This document shows positions 17,410 to 25,327 of a stretch of 34,928 bases of DNA, one piece after another. This stretch comes from Arthrobacter alkaliphilus (GTDB lineage: Bacteria > Actinomycetota > Actinomycetes > Actinomycetales > Micrococcaceae). The stretch spans positions 63,431 to 98,358 of the forward strand of contig NZ_JAKEEC010000014.1 in assembly GCF_021483235.1 (NCBI RefSeq), in the 5' to 3' direction. The notes under the pieces were generated by a model that made no database searches, had not been told where the DNA came from, and saw nothing but the letters and a program-made list of their open reading frames with translations. The position numbers and the translations under genes are program-made. How positions within the stretch are numbered: position 1 is the stretch's first letter; each line of letters opens with the position of its first letter.

Positions 17410-18206
17410 TGCGTTGGGATTGCAAGGACGTTGATCGCGACGCGATCATCCTCGAGCTCATGCTCGAGGCCGGCATCACGGATGCCCCCGAACTTACTGA
17501 TTCGTTGACAGCGCTGGAATCGTTCGCCGCCATGCCCGCCCCCGTTCCGGGCCCCGCACTCGCGGCGATGCTGGCGAGTGGCTCGGCAAGCAATGTTCCC
17601 CTCGATGAGCTCGGCAAACGGCGCCAGTTGCGCAAGCACCGCCCGATCGTCGTTGGTGCCGCCGTCCTGACCGCCATGGGCCTGGGTGTTGGTGGTGTCG
17701 CTGCGGCGAGCGGCGGATTCAGCAAGGGAACGCCGGAATTCATGCAGACGCTGGTCTCCGGCTGGGCGCCCGCTTGGACCACAGCTCCGCCGTCGCTGGT
17801 TCCTCCAGCGCCCGCACAGGACTCCCCGAAGGTCGCGACGCACCCTGCTCCCGTCGACCTGCCGCCGTCGGCGCCTCCAGTTGCGGTCCCCCCGGCGGAG
17901 CCGGTGGCGCCTGTTCCGGCTGGCACCGCCGAGGCGGTTCCCGAGAAGGCAGCGCCGGTGGCGGGTCGGGATGGGGCGAGCCAGCCTGCGCCAGAGCAGT
18001 CCGAAGCGCCGAAGGAAACGCGCACCGAGCCGAAGACCCATTCGCAGGGAAACGGGCCGCAGCCCAAAACTGCCATCCCATCCGCACCCTCTGTGAAGGA
18101 CCTCCGAAACGGGGTGGAGAAAGCAGCCGGAAGCGCCGAGGAGGACTTGACCCCGAAGGCTGGCGGGCAGTCGTTGCGCTGGCTCCTGAGACTGCTCTCC
18201 CGTTAG
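17406..18206 (+). CDS. Membrane protein, probable anti-sigma partner
   Basis: Protein of 266 aa with one clear membrane helix at about residues 81-101 (VVGAAVLTAMGLGVGGVAAA). Before it is a basic KRRQLRKHR stretch and an N-terminal cytoplasmic part of about 75 residues; after it are about 165 residues very rich in Pro, Ala and charged residues, presumably outside the membrane. There is no zinc-type anti-sigma HxxxCxxC motif. The four-base overlap with the ECF sigma gene and the cytoplasm-helix-exterior layout make an anti-sigma factor the best guess, but this is positional inference. The Pro/Ala tail may span the cell wall. Confidence 0.6.
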   Translation: MMRWDCKDVDRDAIILELMLEAGITDAPELTDSLTALESFAAMPAPVPGPALAAMLASGSASNVPLDELGKRRQLRKHRPIVVGAAVLTAMGLGVGGVAAASGGFSKGTPEFMQTLVSGWAPAWTTAPPSLVPPAPAQDSPKVATHPAPVDLPPSAPPVAVPPAEPVAPVPAGTAEAVPEKAAPVAGRDGASQPAPEQSEAPKETRTEPKTHSQGNGPQPKTAIPSAPSVKDLRNGVEKAAGSAEEDLTPKAGGQSLRWLLRLLSR

Positions 18207-18231
18207 CAGGCTGATACGGCTTTCCCGCTAG

Positions 18232-18237
18232 TAGGCT
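18232..18237 (+). promoter_or_regulatory. -10 box for leaderless CoA-binding gene
   Basis: TAGGCT lies six bases before ATG 18244 with no ribosome-binding site. A 16-base near-copy of its surroundings (14 of 16 matching) occurs 25 bases upstream at 18199-18214. Confidence 0.55.
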
Positions 18238-18243
18238 GAAGCT

Positions 18244-18669
18244 ATGACACACGTCAACGATCCGGCGGTCATTGACCGGCTGATGCGAACAAAGGGCCGC
18301 TGGGCCATCGTAGGACTCAGCACGAATGAGTGGCGCTCGGCGTTTGAAGTAGCTCTCTACATTCGTGACACCATGGGCATGGAGATCATTCCGATCAACC
18401 AAAAAGGCGAAGACGTCCACGGCGAAACCGGTTACAAGTTCCTTGCGGACGTGCCCTTCGAGAAACAGCCGATCGACGTCGTCGACTGCTTTGTGAACTC
18501 CTCGCGCGTCGGCGCCGTGGTGGACGAAGCGATTGCCGTCGGCGCGAAAGCCGTGTGGCTCCAGCTCGGGGTAATTGACGAGGACGCAGCGGAGCGGGCC
18601 AAGGCTGCCGGCCTGGACGTAGTCATGAACGCTTGTCCGGCACAGGTAGGCTGGCGGAGCGGCATCTAG
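18244..18669 (+). CDS. CoA-binding domain protein (YccU-like)
   Basis: Small single-domain protein (141 aa) of the CoA-binding/YccU family with a Rossmann-like fold. Visible parts are the nucleotide-binding turn WAIVGLSTNEWRSAFEVA near residues 20-37, IIPINQKGEDVHGETGYKFL, and AVWLQLGVIDEDAAERAKAAG followed by VVMNACPA near the C-terminus. It is cytoplasmic with no membrane segment. The family binds CoA or related nucleotides, but its role is generally unknown, and neighbours give no further hint. Transcription probably starts at or beside the ATG. Confidence 0.85.
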   Translation: MTHVNDPAVIDRLMRTKGRWAIVGLSTNEWRSAFEVALYIRDTMGMEIIPINQKGEDVHGETGYKFLADVPFEKQPIDVVDCFVNSSRVGAVVDEAIAVGAKAVWLQLGVIDEDAAERAKAAGLDVVMNACPAQVGWRSGI

Positions 18670-18738
18670 TGTCATTTCCCGTTAACCGGCCGCTGGTATC
18701 GTCCGAGGGCATTTATCTCCTCGAGACCAGGGATTCCC

Positions 18739-19581
18739 GTGTGTGACGACCACCCCTCCACAGTCAGCCGACGCGCCGCGCTCGGCTTGCTTGGGACATC
18801 CCTAGCGGCCGGGTTGGGGGCATGCACTGTCCCGGGAAACCCGTCCGCAGAAAGCCCGACGGCGGCCCCCCGCACGGAGGGTGCCTCGCCGTCGGCGTCC
18901 GCTAGCGCCACGATGAGTTCCACGCCAAGCCCCACGGCTTCCGCGCCGGCCAAGAAGCACTTCGACCCCGACTTCACGCTGCCGCCAATCCAAGGCGGGC
19001 TGGCTCCCGTGATCACCAAAATCCCCACCAAACAACCCGTGGTGTTCCTCACGATCGACGACGGCCAGGTCAAGTCCCCCGAAAGCGTGCGGCTGCTCTC
19101 GGAGACCGGCTACCCGGCCACGCTCTTCCTGACGAGCAACACAGTGCGCGACAACCCTGCCTTCTTCAAGGCATTCATGGCGCAGGGCAGCCTGGTTGAA
19201 AACCATACGGTCAGCCACAACGTCAACATGACCACCCAATGGAGTTACCAGCGGCAGCTTGACGACATCGTGGGCATGCAGGACTTCGCCCTCCAGCAGT
19301 ACGGACGCAAGCCCACCCTGTTCAGGCCTCCCGGAGGGGCCTATTCGACCGCCATGCGGCAAGCCGTGGCAGCCGCCGGCTTGAAGGCGATCATTACGTG
19401 GGAGGCCAAGGCCAACGCCGGTCGCATGGATTACCAATACGGCAACTCCCTCCGGCCCGGCGACATCGTCCTGATGCACTTCCGCCCCGAATTCGCGGCG
19501 GACTTCGAGGCATTCCGCTCGGCGCAAGTGGCTGCCGGCTTGGAAGTGGTGCTCCTTGAGGAGTTTCTGGGCGTTGTGTGA
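18739..19581 (+). CDS. Lipoprotein polysaccharide deacetylase
   Basis: Cell-surface polysaccharide deacetylase of the NodB/CE4 family (280 aa). Metal-ligand motif 1 is LTIDDG, motif 2 is HTVSH, motif 3 is RPPGGAYS, and a late MHFRPEF holds the usual His. The N-terminus has a Tat-like SRRAALGLLG and a lipobox LGAC, so it is probably exported and lipid-anchored; residues after the Cys are Ser/Pro/Ala-rich linker. GTG 18739 is preceded by AGGGA. It likely removes acetyl or similar groups from peptidoglycan or another wall or extracellular glycan. It stands alone. Confidence 0.88.
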   Translation: MCDDHPSTVSRRAALGLLGTSLAAGLGACTVPGNPSAESPTAAPRTEGASPSASASATMSSTPSPTASAPAKKHFDPDFTLPPIQGGLAPVITKIPTKQPVVFLTIDDGQVKSPESVRLLSETGYPATLFLTSNTVRDNPAFFKAFMAQGSLVENHTVSHNVNMTTQWSYQRQLDDIVGMQDFALQQYGRKPTLFRPPGGAYSTAMRQAVAAAGLKAIITWEAKANAGRMDYQYGNSLRPGDIVLMHFRPEFAADFEAFRSAQVAAGLEVVLLEEFLGVV

Positions 19582-19675
19582 TGCCCGCGTTGCTCACCGT
19601 CTTGCGGCGCATTCATCAGGGTACGCGATGGTGAATTCGCCGCAGGAGGGTGAATACTGCGGGTCGGGCCTCCGC

Positions 19676-19681
19676 TAGTCT
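19676..19681 (+). promoter_or_regulatory. -10 box for leaderless MmcQ/YjbR gene
   Basis: TAGTCT lies six bases before ATG 19688, without a ribosome-binding site. Confidence 0.5.
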
Positions 19682-19687
19682 CGGATC

Positions 19688-20089
19688 ATGGATGCTTCGA
19701 CGCTTCGCGACATTTGCTTGAGTTTCCCGGGTACCTACGAGGATTTCCCCTTCGGTCCGGAAACTTCGGTCTTCAAAGTGCGTTCGGCGATTTCCGGCGG
19801 ATCCAAGCAGGAAGGCAAGATGTTCGCGGCATCTGCCTTGGACGACCACAACCTGGCAGTAAGCCTCAAGTGCGATCCCGCCTTGGCCGTGCAGCTTCGC
19901 TCGGCCCACCCGGAAATCACAGGCGCCTGGCACATGAACAAGACGCACTGGAATGGCGTGCGCCTGGATGGCGCCCTCCCTGACTCGATGGTCCGGGATA
20001 TGGTGGAGGACTCCTATGACCTGGTGGTTTCCTCGTTGAGCCGCAAGCAGCAGGAGCAACTGGGCTGGTCCCGGCTCGCGAAGGACTGA
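19688..20089 (+). CDS. MmcQ/YjbR family protein
   Basis: Small cytoplasmic protein (133 aa) of the MmcQ/YjbR family, which adopts a CyaY-like DNA-binding fold. Typical features are LRDICLSFPGTYEDFPFG at the start, VFKV, the KMFAASAL strand, and the HMNKTHWNGVRLDG segment before two C-terminal helices. It is full length with no odd residues that I can see. Function in the cell is not established. The mRNA is probably leaderless. Confidence 0.88.
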   Translation: MDASTLRDICLSFPGTYEDFPFGPETSVFKVRSAISGGSKQEGKMFAASALDDHNLAVSLKCDPALAVQLRSAHPEITGAWHMNKTHWNGVRLDGALPDSMVRDMVEDSYDLVVSSLSRKQQEQLGWSRLAKD

Positions 20090-20113
20090 CACCCGGGCTC
20101 CTGCAGCTTCGGC

Positions 20114-20119
20114 TAGATT
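20114..20119 (+). promoter_or_regulatory. -10 box upstream of the TPR-like gene
   Basis: TAGATT is 49 bases before the chosen ATG. A start near 20126 would give a leader of about 43 bases containing the ribosome-binding site AGGAGAAG. The in-frame GTG at 20124 overlaps this predicted transcription start and was not chosen. Confidence 0.45.
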
Positions 20120-20168
20120 GTGAGTGGACCGCACCTTCCGTCCCCTCGAATCACCCAGGAGAAGCCAG

Positions 20169-20798
20169 ATGCTGGAACAAAAGACCCTCGATGAACTGTG
20201 GAATTTTGACGACCCCGCGTTGTCGGAAGCCCGATTCCGCGAAGCCATGACGGATCCTGCTTACGACGACTTTGAACGGGCGGAGCTCGCCACCCAACTG
20301 GGCCGGGCGATCGGCATGCAGGGCCGCTTCGAGGAGGCGGACGCCCTCCTGGACGGGATCGACGCCGCAGAGGAGCCCACCATTGCTGTGCGGGTCCTCC
20401 TGGAACGCGGCCGCCTGCTCAACTCCGCCGGCCACCCAGCCATGGCCGTTCCGCTTTTTGAGCAGGCTGCCGAGATGGGAGACCTCCTGGGCGAAGATTT
20501 CCTGGCCGTGGATGCCCTCCACATGCTGGCCATCGCGGACTCCGGCCACCAGGAATCCTGGACGCGCAGCGCGCTTGAGTACGCCTCCGCCGTCGACGAT
20601 CCGCGCACCAAACGGTGGATGGTTTCCCTGCACAACAACCTGGGTTGGGCGATGTACGACGACGGCCGCCGCACCGAGGCGATGGTGGAGTTCCAGCTCG
20701 CTGAGCAATGGGCCGAGCGCGTGGGAACCGAGCAACAGCAGCAATGGGCGCGCGAGGCTATCGCTCAGTGTGCAAAATCCCTGAATTTACAGGGCTAA
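20169..20798 (+). CDS. Tetratricopeptide-like protein
   Basis: Cytoplasmic helical protein (209 aa) that looks like four to five tetratricopeptide units: EEADALLDGIDAAEEPTIAV, LNSAGHPAMAVPLFEQAAEM, a unit around the LLGEDFLAVDALHMLAIA segment, and LGWAMYDDGRRTEAMVEFQL. Such repeats usually mediate protein contacts. The ATG at 20169 follows AGGAGAAG and gives MLEQKTLDELW, which looks natural; the in-frame GTG at 20124 has no ribosome-binding site. No partner is encoded beside it. Similar proteins in relatives are annotated as hypothetical or TPR proteins, so no specific role can be given. Confidence 0.75.
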   Translation: MLEQKTLDELWNFDDPALSEARFREAMTDPAYDDFERAELATQLGRAIGMQGRFEEADALLDGIDAAEEPTIAVRVLLERGRLLNSAGHPAMAVPLFEQAAEMGDLLGEDFLAVDALHMLAIADSGHQESWTRSALEYASAVDDPRTKRWMVSLHNNLGWAMYDDGRRTEAMVEFQLAEQWAERVGTEQQQQWAREAIAQCAKSLNLQG

Positions 20799-20844
20799 GA
20801 CCCCGAAACTACTGCTCTGGACGGCGGAATCGTCAGATCACGTT

Positions 20845-20909
20845 TTGACAAAAGTTGATTGAAACTGCCCTCAAATATTGCTTTTCAATCACTCGTGGTG
20901 AAGTATGTC
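20845..20909 (+). promoter_or_regulatory. Promoter/operator region of ngcEFG
   Basis: This AT-rich stretch holds TTGACA (20845-20850), an inverted repeat GATTGAAA (20858-20865) with TTTCAATC (20883-20890), and TATGTC (20904-20909). The inverted repeat is operator-like and could bind a sugar-responsive repressor. No DasR-type palindrome was seen. The rest of the gap to 21007 is a GC-rich leader ending in GGAGGG before the ngcE ATG. Confidence 0.45.
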
Positions 20910-21007
20910 ACACGAAGGGTGCGTCGCAGCGGCGGTGCCCGGACCGATCGACTGCCGGCCAATAAGCCGCCCGGGATCGGCATAACGAGTCTCTGGAGGG
21001 TTTTAGG

Positions 21008-22417
21008 ATGAACGTTCAGCAGCAGCCCCTTGCACGCCGCGGTTTCCTCCGCGGCGCGCTCGCCGCGGCCGTGCTTGTGCCGTTGGCCGGCTCAATGGCC
21101 TCCTGCGCGGGCGGTGGCGGCGGAGGAACCACGGGCCCCACGGGCACCGTTTCAGATACCAATCCTTTTGGTATGGCAGACAAATCCACCGTTGACGCCG
21201 TGATCTTCAAGGGCGGCTACGGGATCGACTACGTTGAGTTCGCGGGCAAGGCCTTCGAGAACGCACACTCAGGTTCCACCGCCAAGATTTCCCCCTCCAC
21301 GGACATCGCGCAGGAACTCCAGCCGCGATTCGTCGGAGGAAACCCGCCGGACCTGATCGACAACTCCGGTGCCAAGGCAATCGGCTTCAGCACCATCCTG
21401 GCCCAACTTGAAGACCTGACCAGCGTGGTCAACGCCAAGAACCTCGAGGGCAAGGTAATCAAGGACACCCTCTACGGCGGGGTCCTCGCCCCGGGTACTT
21501 TTGACGGAAAGCTGGCGGCGTTGAACTACGTCCTGACCGTCTATGCGATGTGGTATTCCGATGCCCTGCTCAAGGAGAACGGCTGGTCCGTTCCCAAGAC
21601 CTGGGACGAAATGTACGCACTCGGCGAGCAGGCCAAGGCCAAGGGCAAATATTTGTTTGTGTGGGGCAAGGAAGCCGCCACGTACTACCAGGAAATGGCG
21701 ATTGCTTCCGCCATCAAGGAAGGCGGCCACGATGTCCGCCTCGGCCTTGAAAACCTGAAGCCGGACTGCTGGTCCCACCCTGCGCTCCAGAGCGTCTTCA
21801 CCGCTATGGCAAAAATCATCAAGGCAGGCTACTTCAAGCCCGGCGGCTCGGGCACACAGTTCACGGCGGCACAGGCGCAGTGGAGCAACGCCCAGGAAGC
21901 GGTGTTCTACCCGTCCGGTTCATGGATCGAAAACGAGATGAAGGACCAGACGAAGGCCGGCTTCAAGATGACCGGTGCTCCCGTCCCTTCAGTGACCACC
22001 AGCTCCAAACTCCCGTACTCTGCCCTGCACAGTGCAGCGGGCGAGCCGTTCGTTGTTCCTTCGCAGGGCAAGAACGTTCCCGGCGGCAAGGAATTGCTCC
22101 GCGTCATGCTCTCCAAGGACGCTGCCACCAACTTCGCCAAGACCAAACTGGCGCCCACCATCGTCAAGGACACCGTTCCCTCCGATGGATTCGGCTCAAC
22201 GGCACTGGTCTCCCAAACCAAGCTGCTCAGCGACGCAGGCGACAACATCTACACCTGGAACTTCATTGACCTCTACGGCACCAACAAGGACCAGCTGGTC
22301 GTCTGGAACACGTTCCTCGATGGAAAGTCCGACGTCGCCACACTGACGTCGGACCTGCAGAAGATCACCGACAAGGTCCGTAACGACAGCTCGGTCAAGA
22401 AGATTGAAGTGAAGTGA
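21008..22417 (+). CDS. ngcE: N-acetylglucosamine/chitobiose-binding lipoprotein NgcE
   Basis: Substrate-binding protein of an NgcEFG importer (469 aa). In Streptomyces this family takes up N-acetylglucosamine and diacetylchitobiose. Segments that match the family are VDAVIFKGGYGIDY, LQPRFVGGNPPDLIDNSGA, LNYVLTVYAMWYSDALL and AAGEPFVVPSQGKN followed by GGKELLRVML. The signal has a Tat-like ARRGFLRG, a hydrophobic core, and a lipobox MASC followed by a Gly run, so it is probably a Tat-exported lipoprotein. GGAGGG lies before the ATG. It overlaps ngcF by four bases (GTGA). The ligand is inferred from family membership. Confidence 0.85.
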   Translation: MNVQQQPLARRGFLRGALAAAVLVPLAGSMASCAGGGGGGTTGPTGTVSDTNPFGMADKSTVDAVIFKGGYGIDYVEFAGKAFENAHSGSTAKISPSTDIAQELQPRFVGGNPPDLIDNSGAKAIGFSTILAQLEDLTSVVNAKNLEGKVIKDTLYGGVLAPGTFDGKLAALNYVLTVYAMWYSDALLKENGWSVPKTWDEMYALGEQAKAKGKYLFVWGKEAATYYQEMAIASAIKEGGHDVRLGLENLKPDCWSHPALQSVFTAMAKIIKAGYFKPGGSGTQFTAAQAQWSNAQEAVFYPSGSWIENEMKDQTKAGFKMTGAPVPSVTTSSKLPYSALHSAAGEPFVVPSQGKNVPGGKELLRVMLSKDAATNFAKTKLAPTIVKDTVPSDGFGSTALVSQTKLLSDAGDNIYTWNFIDLYGTNKDQLVVWNTFLDGKSDVATLTSDLQKITDKVRNDSSVKKIEVK

Positions 22418-23439
22418 CTTCAGTGAAAGGAAAGTCACTCCGGGTCGACGGCGGCGCCTCCGCCGTCGTCGCTCCGGAAGCAGCACCACCGGTCTACAAG
22501 AGGCGGCGCAAGCCGCTGACATTCGACAAGATCAGTTTCTTCGTGGTTTTCCTAGGCCTGCCCTTGGCGATCTACATCGTGTTCGTGATCTCACCGTTTG
22601 TCCAGGCGTTCGGCTACTCCCTGACCGACTGGAGCGGATTCTCGCCAAAGCAAAACTTCATCGGACTTGAGAACTACCGGCGGCTCTTCACGGATGACAT
22701 CTTCATGAAAGCCATGGGGAACAACATCCTGTTGGTCATCGTCCTGCCCATCGTCACGATCGTCCTGAGCCTCGTACTGGCAACATTGGTGACCGTTGGC
22801 GGCAGCAGCAGGGGCCAGACCAAGGGACTGCGCAATTCCAGCTTCTACCGGGTAGTCTCGTTCTTCCCCTACACGATTCCGGCGATTGCAATCGGCATCA
22901 TGTGGGGCCAGATCTACGATCCTTCCGGGGGGCTCCTGAACGGCATCCTCACGTCCCTCGGCATGGAACAGTTCAAGTCCTTTGCGTGGCTCGGGGATAA
23001 GAACACCGCCATGATTGCCACGATGTTCGTCATCGTGTGGGGCTTCATCGGCTTCTACATGGTGTTGTTCGTGGCGGGCATCAAGGGCATCCCGGCAGAA
23101 CTGTTCGAAGCGGCGAGGATCGACGGCGCGGGACGCTTCCGCACTGCCGTATCGATCACCATCCCCTTGATCCGCGACAACATCCAGACCGCCTACATCT
23201 ACATGGGCATCCTGGCGCTGGACGCCTTCGTCTACATGGCTGCCCTGAACTCCGGCGGCGGTCCGGACAACTCAACCTTGGTGATGTCCCAGCAGCTCTT
23301 CTTCACCGCCTTTACCAAGGGCCAGTTCGGCCTGGCCAGCGCCATGGGCGTGGTCCTTGCCATAGCAACCCTGATCTTCTCCGGCCTCGTGTTCCTGGTC
23401 AACAGGCTCACGGGTGGGGACAAGGATGTGTCCCTCTGA
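22414..23439 (+). CDS. ngcF: Amino-sugar ABC transporter permease NgcF
   Basis: Inner-membrane permease (341 aa) pairing with NgcG. Residues 1-35 are cytoplasmic and basic (YKRRRKP), and the first helix starts near 40 (ISFFVVFLGLPLAIYIVFVI), followed by ALTDWSG-type family sequence (here SLTDWSGF). The EAA loop is near residue 231 (FEAARIDGAGRFRT, then ITIPLI). GTG 22414 overlaps the ngcE stop; GTG 22423 is an alternative three codons later. No ATPase gene accompanies the operon. Confidence 0.85.
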   Translation: MTSVKGKSLRVDGGASAVVAPEAAPPVYKRRRKPLTFDKISFFVVFLGLPLAIYIVFVISPFVQAFGYSLTDWSGFSPKQNFIGLENYRRLFTDDIFMKAMGNNILLVIVLPIVTIVLSLVLATLVTVGGSSRGQTKGLRNSSFYRVVSFFPYTIPAIAIGIMWGQIYDPSGGLLNGILTSLGMEQFKSFAWLGDKNTAMIATMFVIVWGFIGFYMVLFVAGIKGIPAELFEAARIDGAGRFRTAVSITIPLIRDNIQTAYIYMGILALDAFVYMAALNSGGGPDNSTLVMSQQLFFTAFTKGQFGLASAMGVVLAIATLIFSGLVFLVNRLTGGDKDVSL

Positions 23440-24332
23440 TGACTACCCAAACAGCAAGCCGGGAAATGAAGTCGCTGCACTTTAACGAGCGCAAACCTGC
23501 CATGACGCCCGCGGACAAGGTGGTCGGCGCCGTTTCCCACACGGCCCTGACCATCTGGTCGCTCATCGTGATCCTGCCGTTGTTGTGGACTTTCATGTCC
23601 TCCTTCAAGACCTCCAGCGAGATCTTCGCCTCGCCGTTCGCGTTGCCCTCCCAGTGGCGGTTCGACAATTACGTCAAGGCCTGGACCGAGGCAGGGATCG
23701 GAAGCTACTTCCTCAACTCCGTGATTGTGGTCGGCTCCGCGTTGGTGATCGTCATGGTTCTGGGCGCAATGTGCGCCTACGTCCTGGCGCGCTATGTCTT
23801 CTTCGGCAGCAAGGCGATCTACTACCTCATGCTGGCCGGGCTCACGTTCCCGATCTTCCTCGCCATGGTGCCGCTGTTCTTCATCATGCGGAACATCGGT
23901 CTCTTGAACACCCTGCCGGGTCTGACCTTGGTTTACGTCGGCTTCGCCCTTCCGTTCACAGTCTTCTTCCTGTTCTCCTTCTTCAAGTCGCTCCCGCACG
24001 AAATCACGGAAGCGGCTGCCTTGGACGGAGCAGGCGAGTGGCGGACGTTCTTCCAAGTCATGCTCCCGATGGCCAAGCCGGGACTCGCCTCGGTGGCCAT
24101 CTTCAACTTCCTGGGCCTGTGGAACCAATTCCTGATTCCGGTGGCCATCAACGCGGCCGGGCCGCGCGTGCTATCCCAAGGACTGGCCGCTTTCGCGGGC
24201 CAAATGGGTTACGCGGTGGACTTCGGCGCCTTGTTCGCGGCGGTCACCGTCACGGTGGTTCCGGTGCTGATCGTTTATGTCATCTTCCAGCGCCAGCTGC
24301 AGGGTTCGGTGTCGCAAGGCACGTCGAAATAG
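23439..24332 (+). CDS. ngcG: Amino-sugar ABC transporter permease NgcG
   Basis: Second inner-membrane permease (297 aa), MalG-like. The EAA loop is near residue 190 (TEAAALDGAGEWRTFF, then MLPMAKPG), and about six hydrophobic helices are visible from residue 35 onward. ATG 23439 shares one base with the ngcF stop (TGATG), giving coupled translation; the open frame extends upstream within ngcF and was trimmed. The operon ends at the hairpin 24357-24390. Energy must come from an ATPase elsewhere, probably a shared MsiK-type protein (inference). Confidence 0.87.
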   Translation: MTTQTASREMKSLHFNERKPAMTPADKVVGAVSHTALTIWSLIVILPLLWTFMSSFKTSSEIFASPFALPSQWRFDNYVKAWTEAGIGSYFLNSVIVVGSALVIVMVLGAMCAYVLARYVFFGSKAIYYLMLAGLTFPIFLAMVPLFFIMRNIGLLNTLPGLTLVYVGFALPFTVFFLFSFFKSLPHEITEAAALDGAGEWRTFFQVMLPMAKPGLASVAIFNFLGLWNQFLIPVAINAAGPRVLSQGLAAFAGQMGYAVDFGALFAAVTVTVVPVLIVYVIFQRQLQGSVSQGTSK

Positions 24333-24356
24333 CACAGCCGGACTAAATAAGCGCCC

Positions 24357-24390
24357 GACGGCGGTCCCCACCTATGGTGCGGCCGCCGTC
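24357..24390 (+). terminator. Terminator of ngcEFG
   Basis: The outer stem GACGGCGG (24357-24364) pairs with CCGCCGTC (24383-24390), with CACC-TAT-GGTG inside. Its right arm touches the stop codon of the convergent DUF1206 gene, so it may act on both strands. The core sequence nearly repeats the fba-operon terminator. Confidence 0.75.
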
Positions 24391-25246
24391 AGAGCCGCTG
24401 GTAACGGGAACGGACCAACGAGTAAACCCCGTAGGCCATGAGTCCCACACTCACGAACCCGAGCACTAACCCGCCGAAGGGCTGTTTCAGGAAGGCCTTG
24501 AGCGCCGCGTCGAGCCCGCCTTGTTGGGAGGGGTCGTGCGCGGCCGTCGCGATCAGGATGAGCAGGCCGACGGCGCCGAGGGCCACCCCTTTGGCGCAAT
24601 AGCCCACCACGCCAAACACCGTAAACGCATCTCCCAGTACTCCTGGCGGTTTACCCGTCAGGTTCTTTTCGTACTTGCGTGTGATCCCCAGGAAAATGTA
24701 GGTGCCGGCGGCCGCCAGCAGCGCTACCCCGATGACCACCAAGAAGACAGTGCCCGGAGCACTGGACATGAGGTCTGCACTGGCCGAGCGGGATTTCTCG
24801 CTGCTGTTGCTCGGACGGCTGAGCGCAAAGCTGCCAAAGGTCACCGCGACCACCGCGAAGACTACGGCCAGCCCGGCTGCCTTGAGCCGATTCAGCCAAG
24901 GTTTCGAGCTGCCCCCGCTCCACCCCATCACGGCATTAGTGGCCATGTAGAGCGCGAGGGCACCGGAGGCTATCAGCCCCGCCCACAAGAGGACCACGCC
25001 GCCTGGCGTCGCAGCCAACTGGGCCACGGCACCGCTTTCGTCGGCCTGGCCGCCGGACGCACCCAGCGCGACCTCCAGAGCGATACTCCCGATCAGGATG
25101 TGTATCAGTCCCAAGGCCACGAAGCCGGACCGGGCCACGACCCGGACCGTGCGTGATTCTTTGGCCTCGTCAACTGCGTTCCCCACTGAATCGGCGCTTT
25201 GGGAAACTGCACTGCGTGCCTTGTTCGTTTTCTCTTCTGCGCCCAT
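24389..25246 (-). CDS. DUF1206 integral membrane protein
   Basis: Membrane protein of the DUF1206 family (285 aa) with six predicted helices in three pairs, the layout of this family: ARSGFVALGLIHILIGSIAL with LLWAGLIASGALALYMATNA; LAVVFAVVAVTFGSFAL with VFLVVIGVALLAAAGTYIFL; and GYCAKGVALGAVGLLILIA with GLVLGFVSVGLMAYGVYSLV. Function is unknown. The open frame runs to 25747, but the ATG at 25246 has AAGGAG before it and gives a short hydrophilic N-terminus. It converges with ngcG and diverges from the DUF503 gene. Confidence 0.85.
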   Translation of the reverse strand: MGAEEKTNKARSAVSQSADSVGNAVDEAKESRTVRVVARSGFVALGLIHILIGSIALEVALGASGGQADESGAVAQLAATPGGVVLLWAGLIASGALALYMATNAVMGWSGGSSKPWLNRLKAAGLAVVFAVVAVTFGSFALSRPSNSSEKSRSASADLMSSAPGTVFLVVIGVALLAAAGTYIFLGITRKYEKNLTGKPPGVLGDAFTVFGVVGYCAKGVALGAVGLLILIATAAHDPSQQGGLDAALKAFLKQPFGGLVLGFVSVGLMAYGVYSLVRSRYQRL

Positions 25247-25315
25247 GGAGCTCCTTCGGTCTGTCCCCATCTTGCCACCGGCTGCCCCGAAGCGGGAGGT
25301 CGGGCGACCACTGGA

Positions 25316-25321
25316 TACGAT
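25316..25321 (+). promoter_or_regulatory. -10 box for leaderless DUF503 gene
   Basis: TACGAT lies six bases before ATG 25328, without a ribosome-binding site. It sits in the divergent spacer with the DUF1206 gene. Confidence 0.55.
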
Positions 25322-25327
25322 GGGCGC

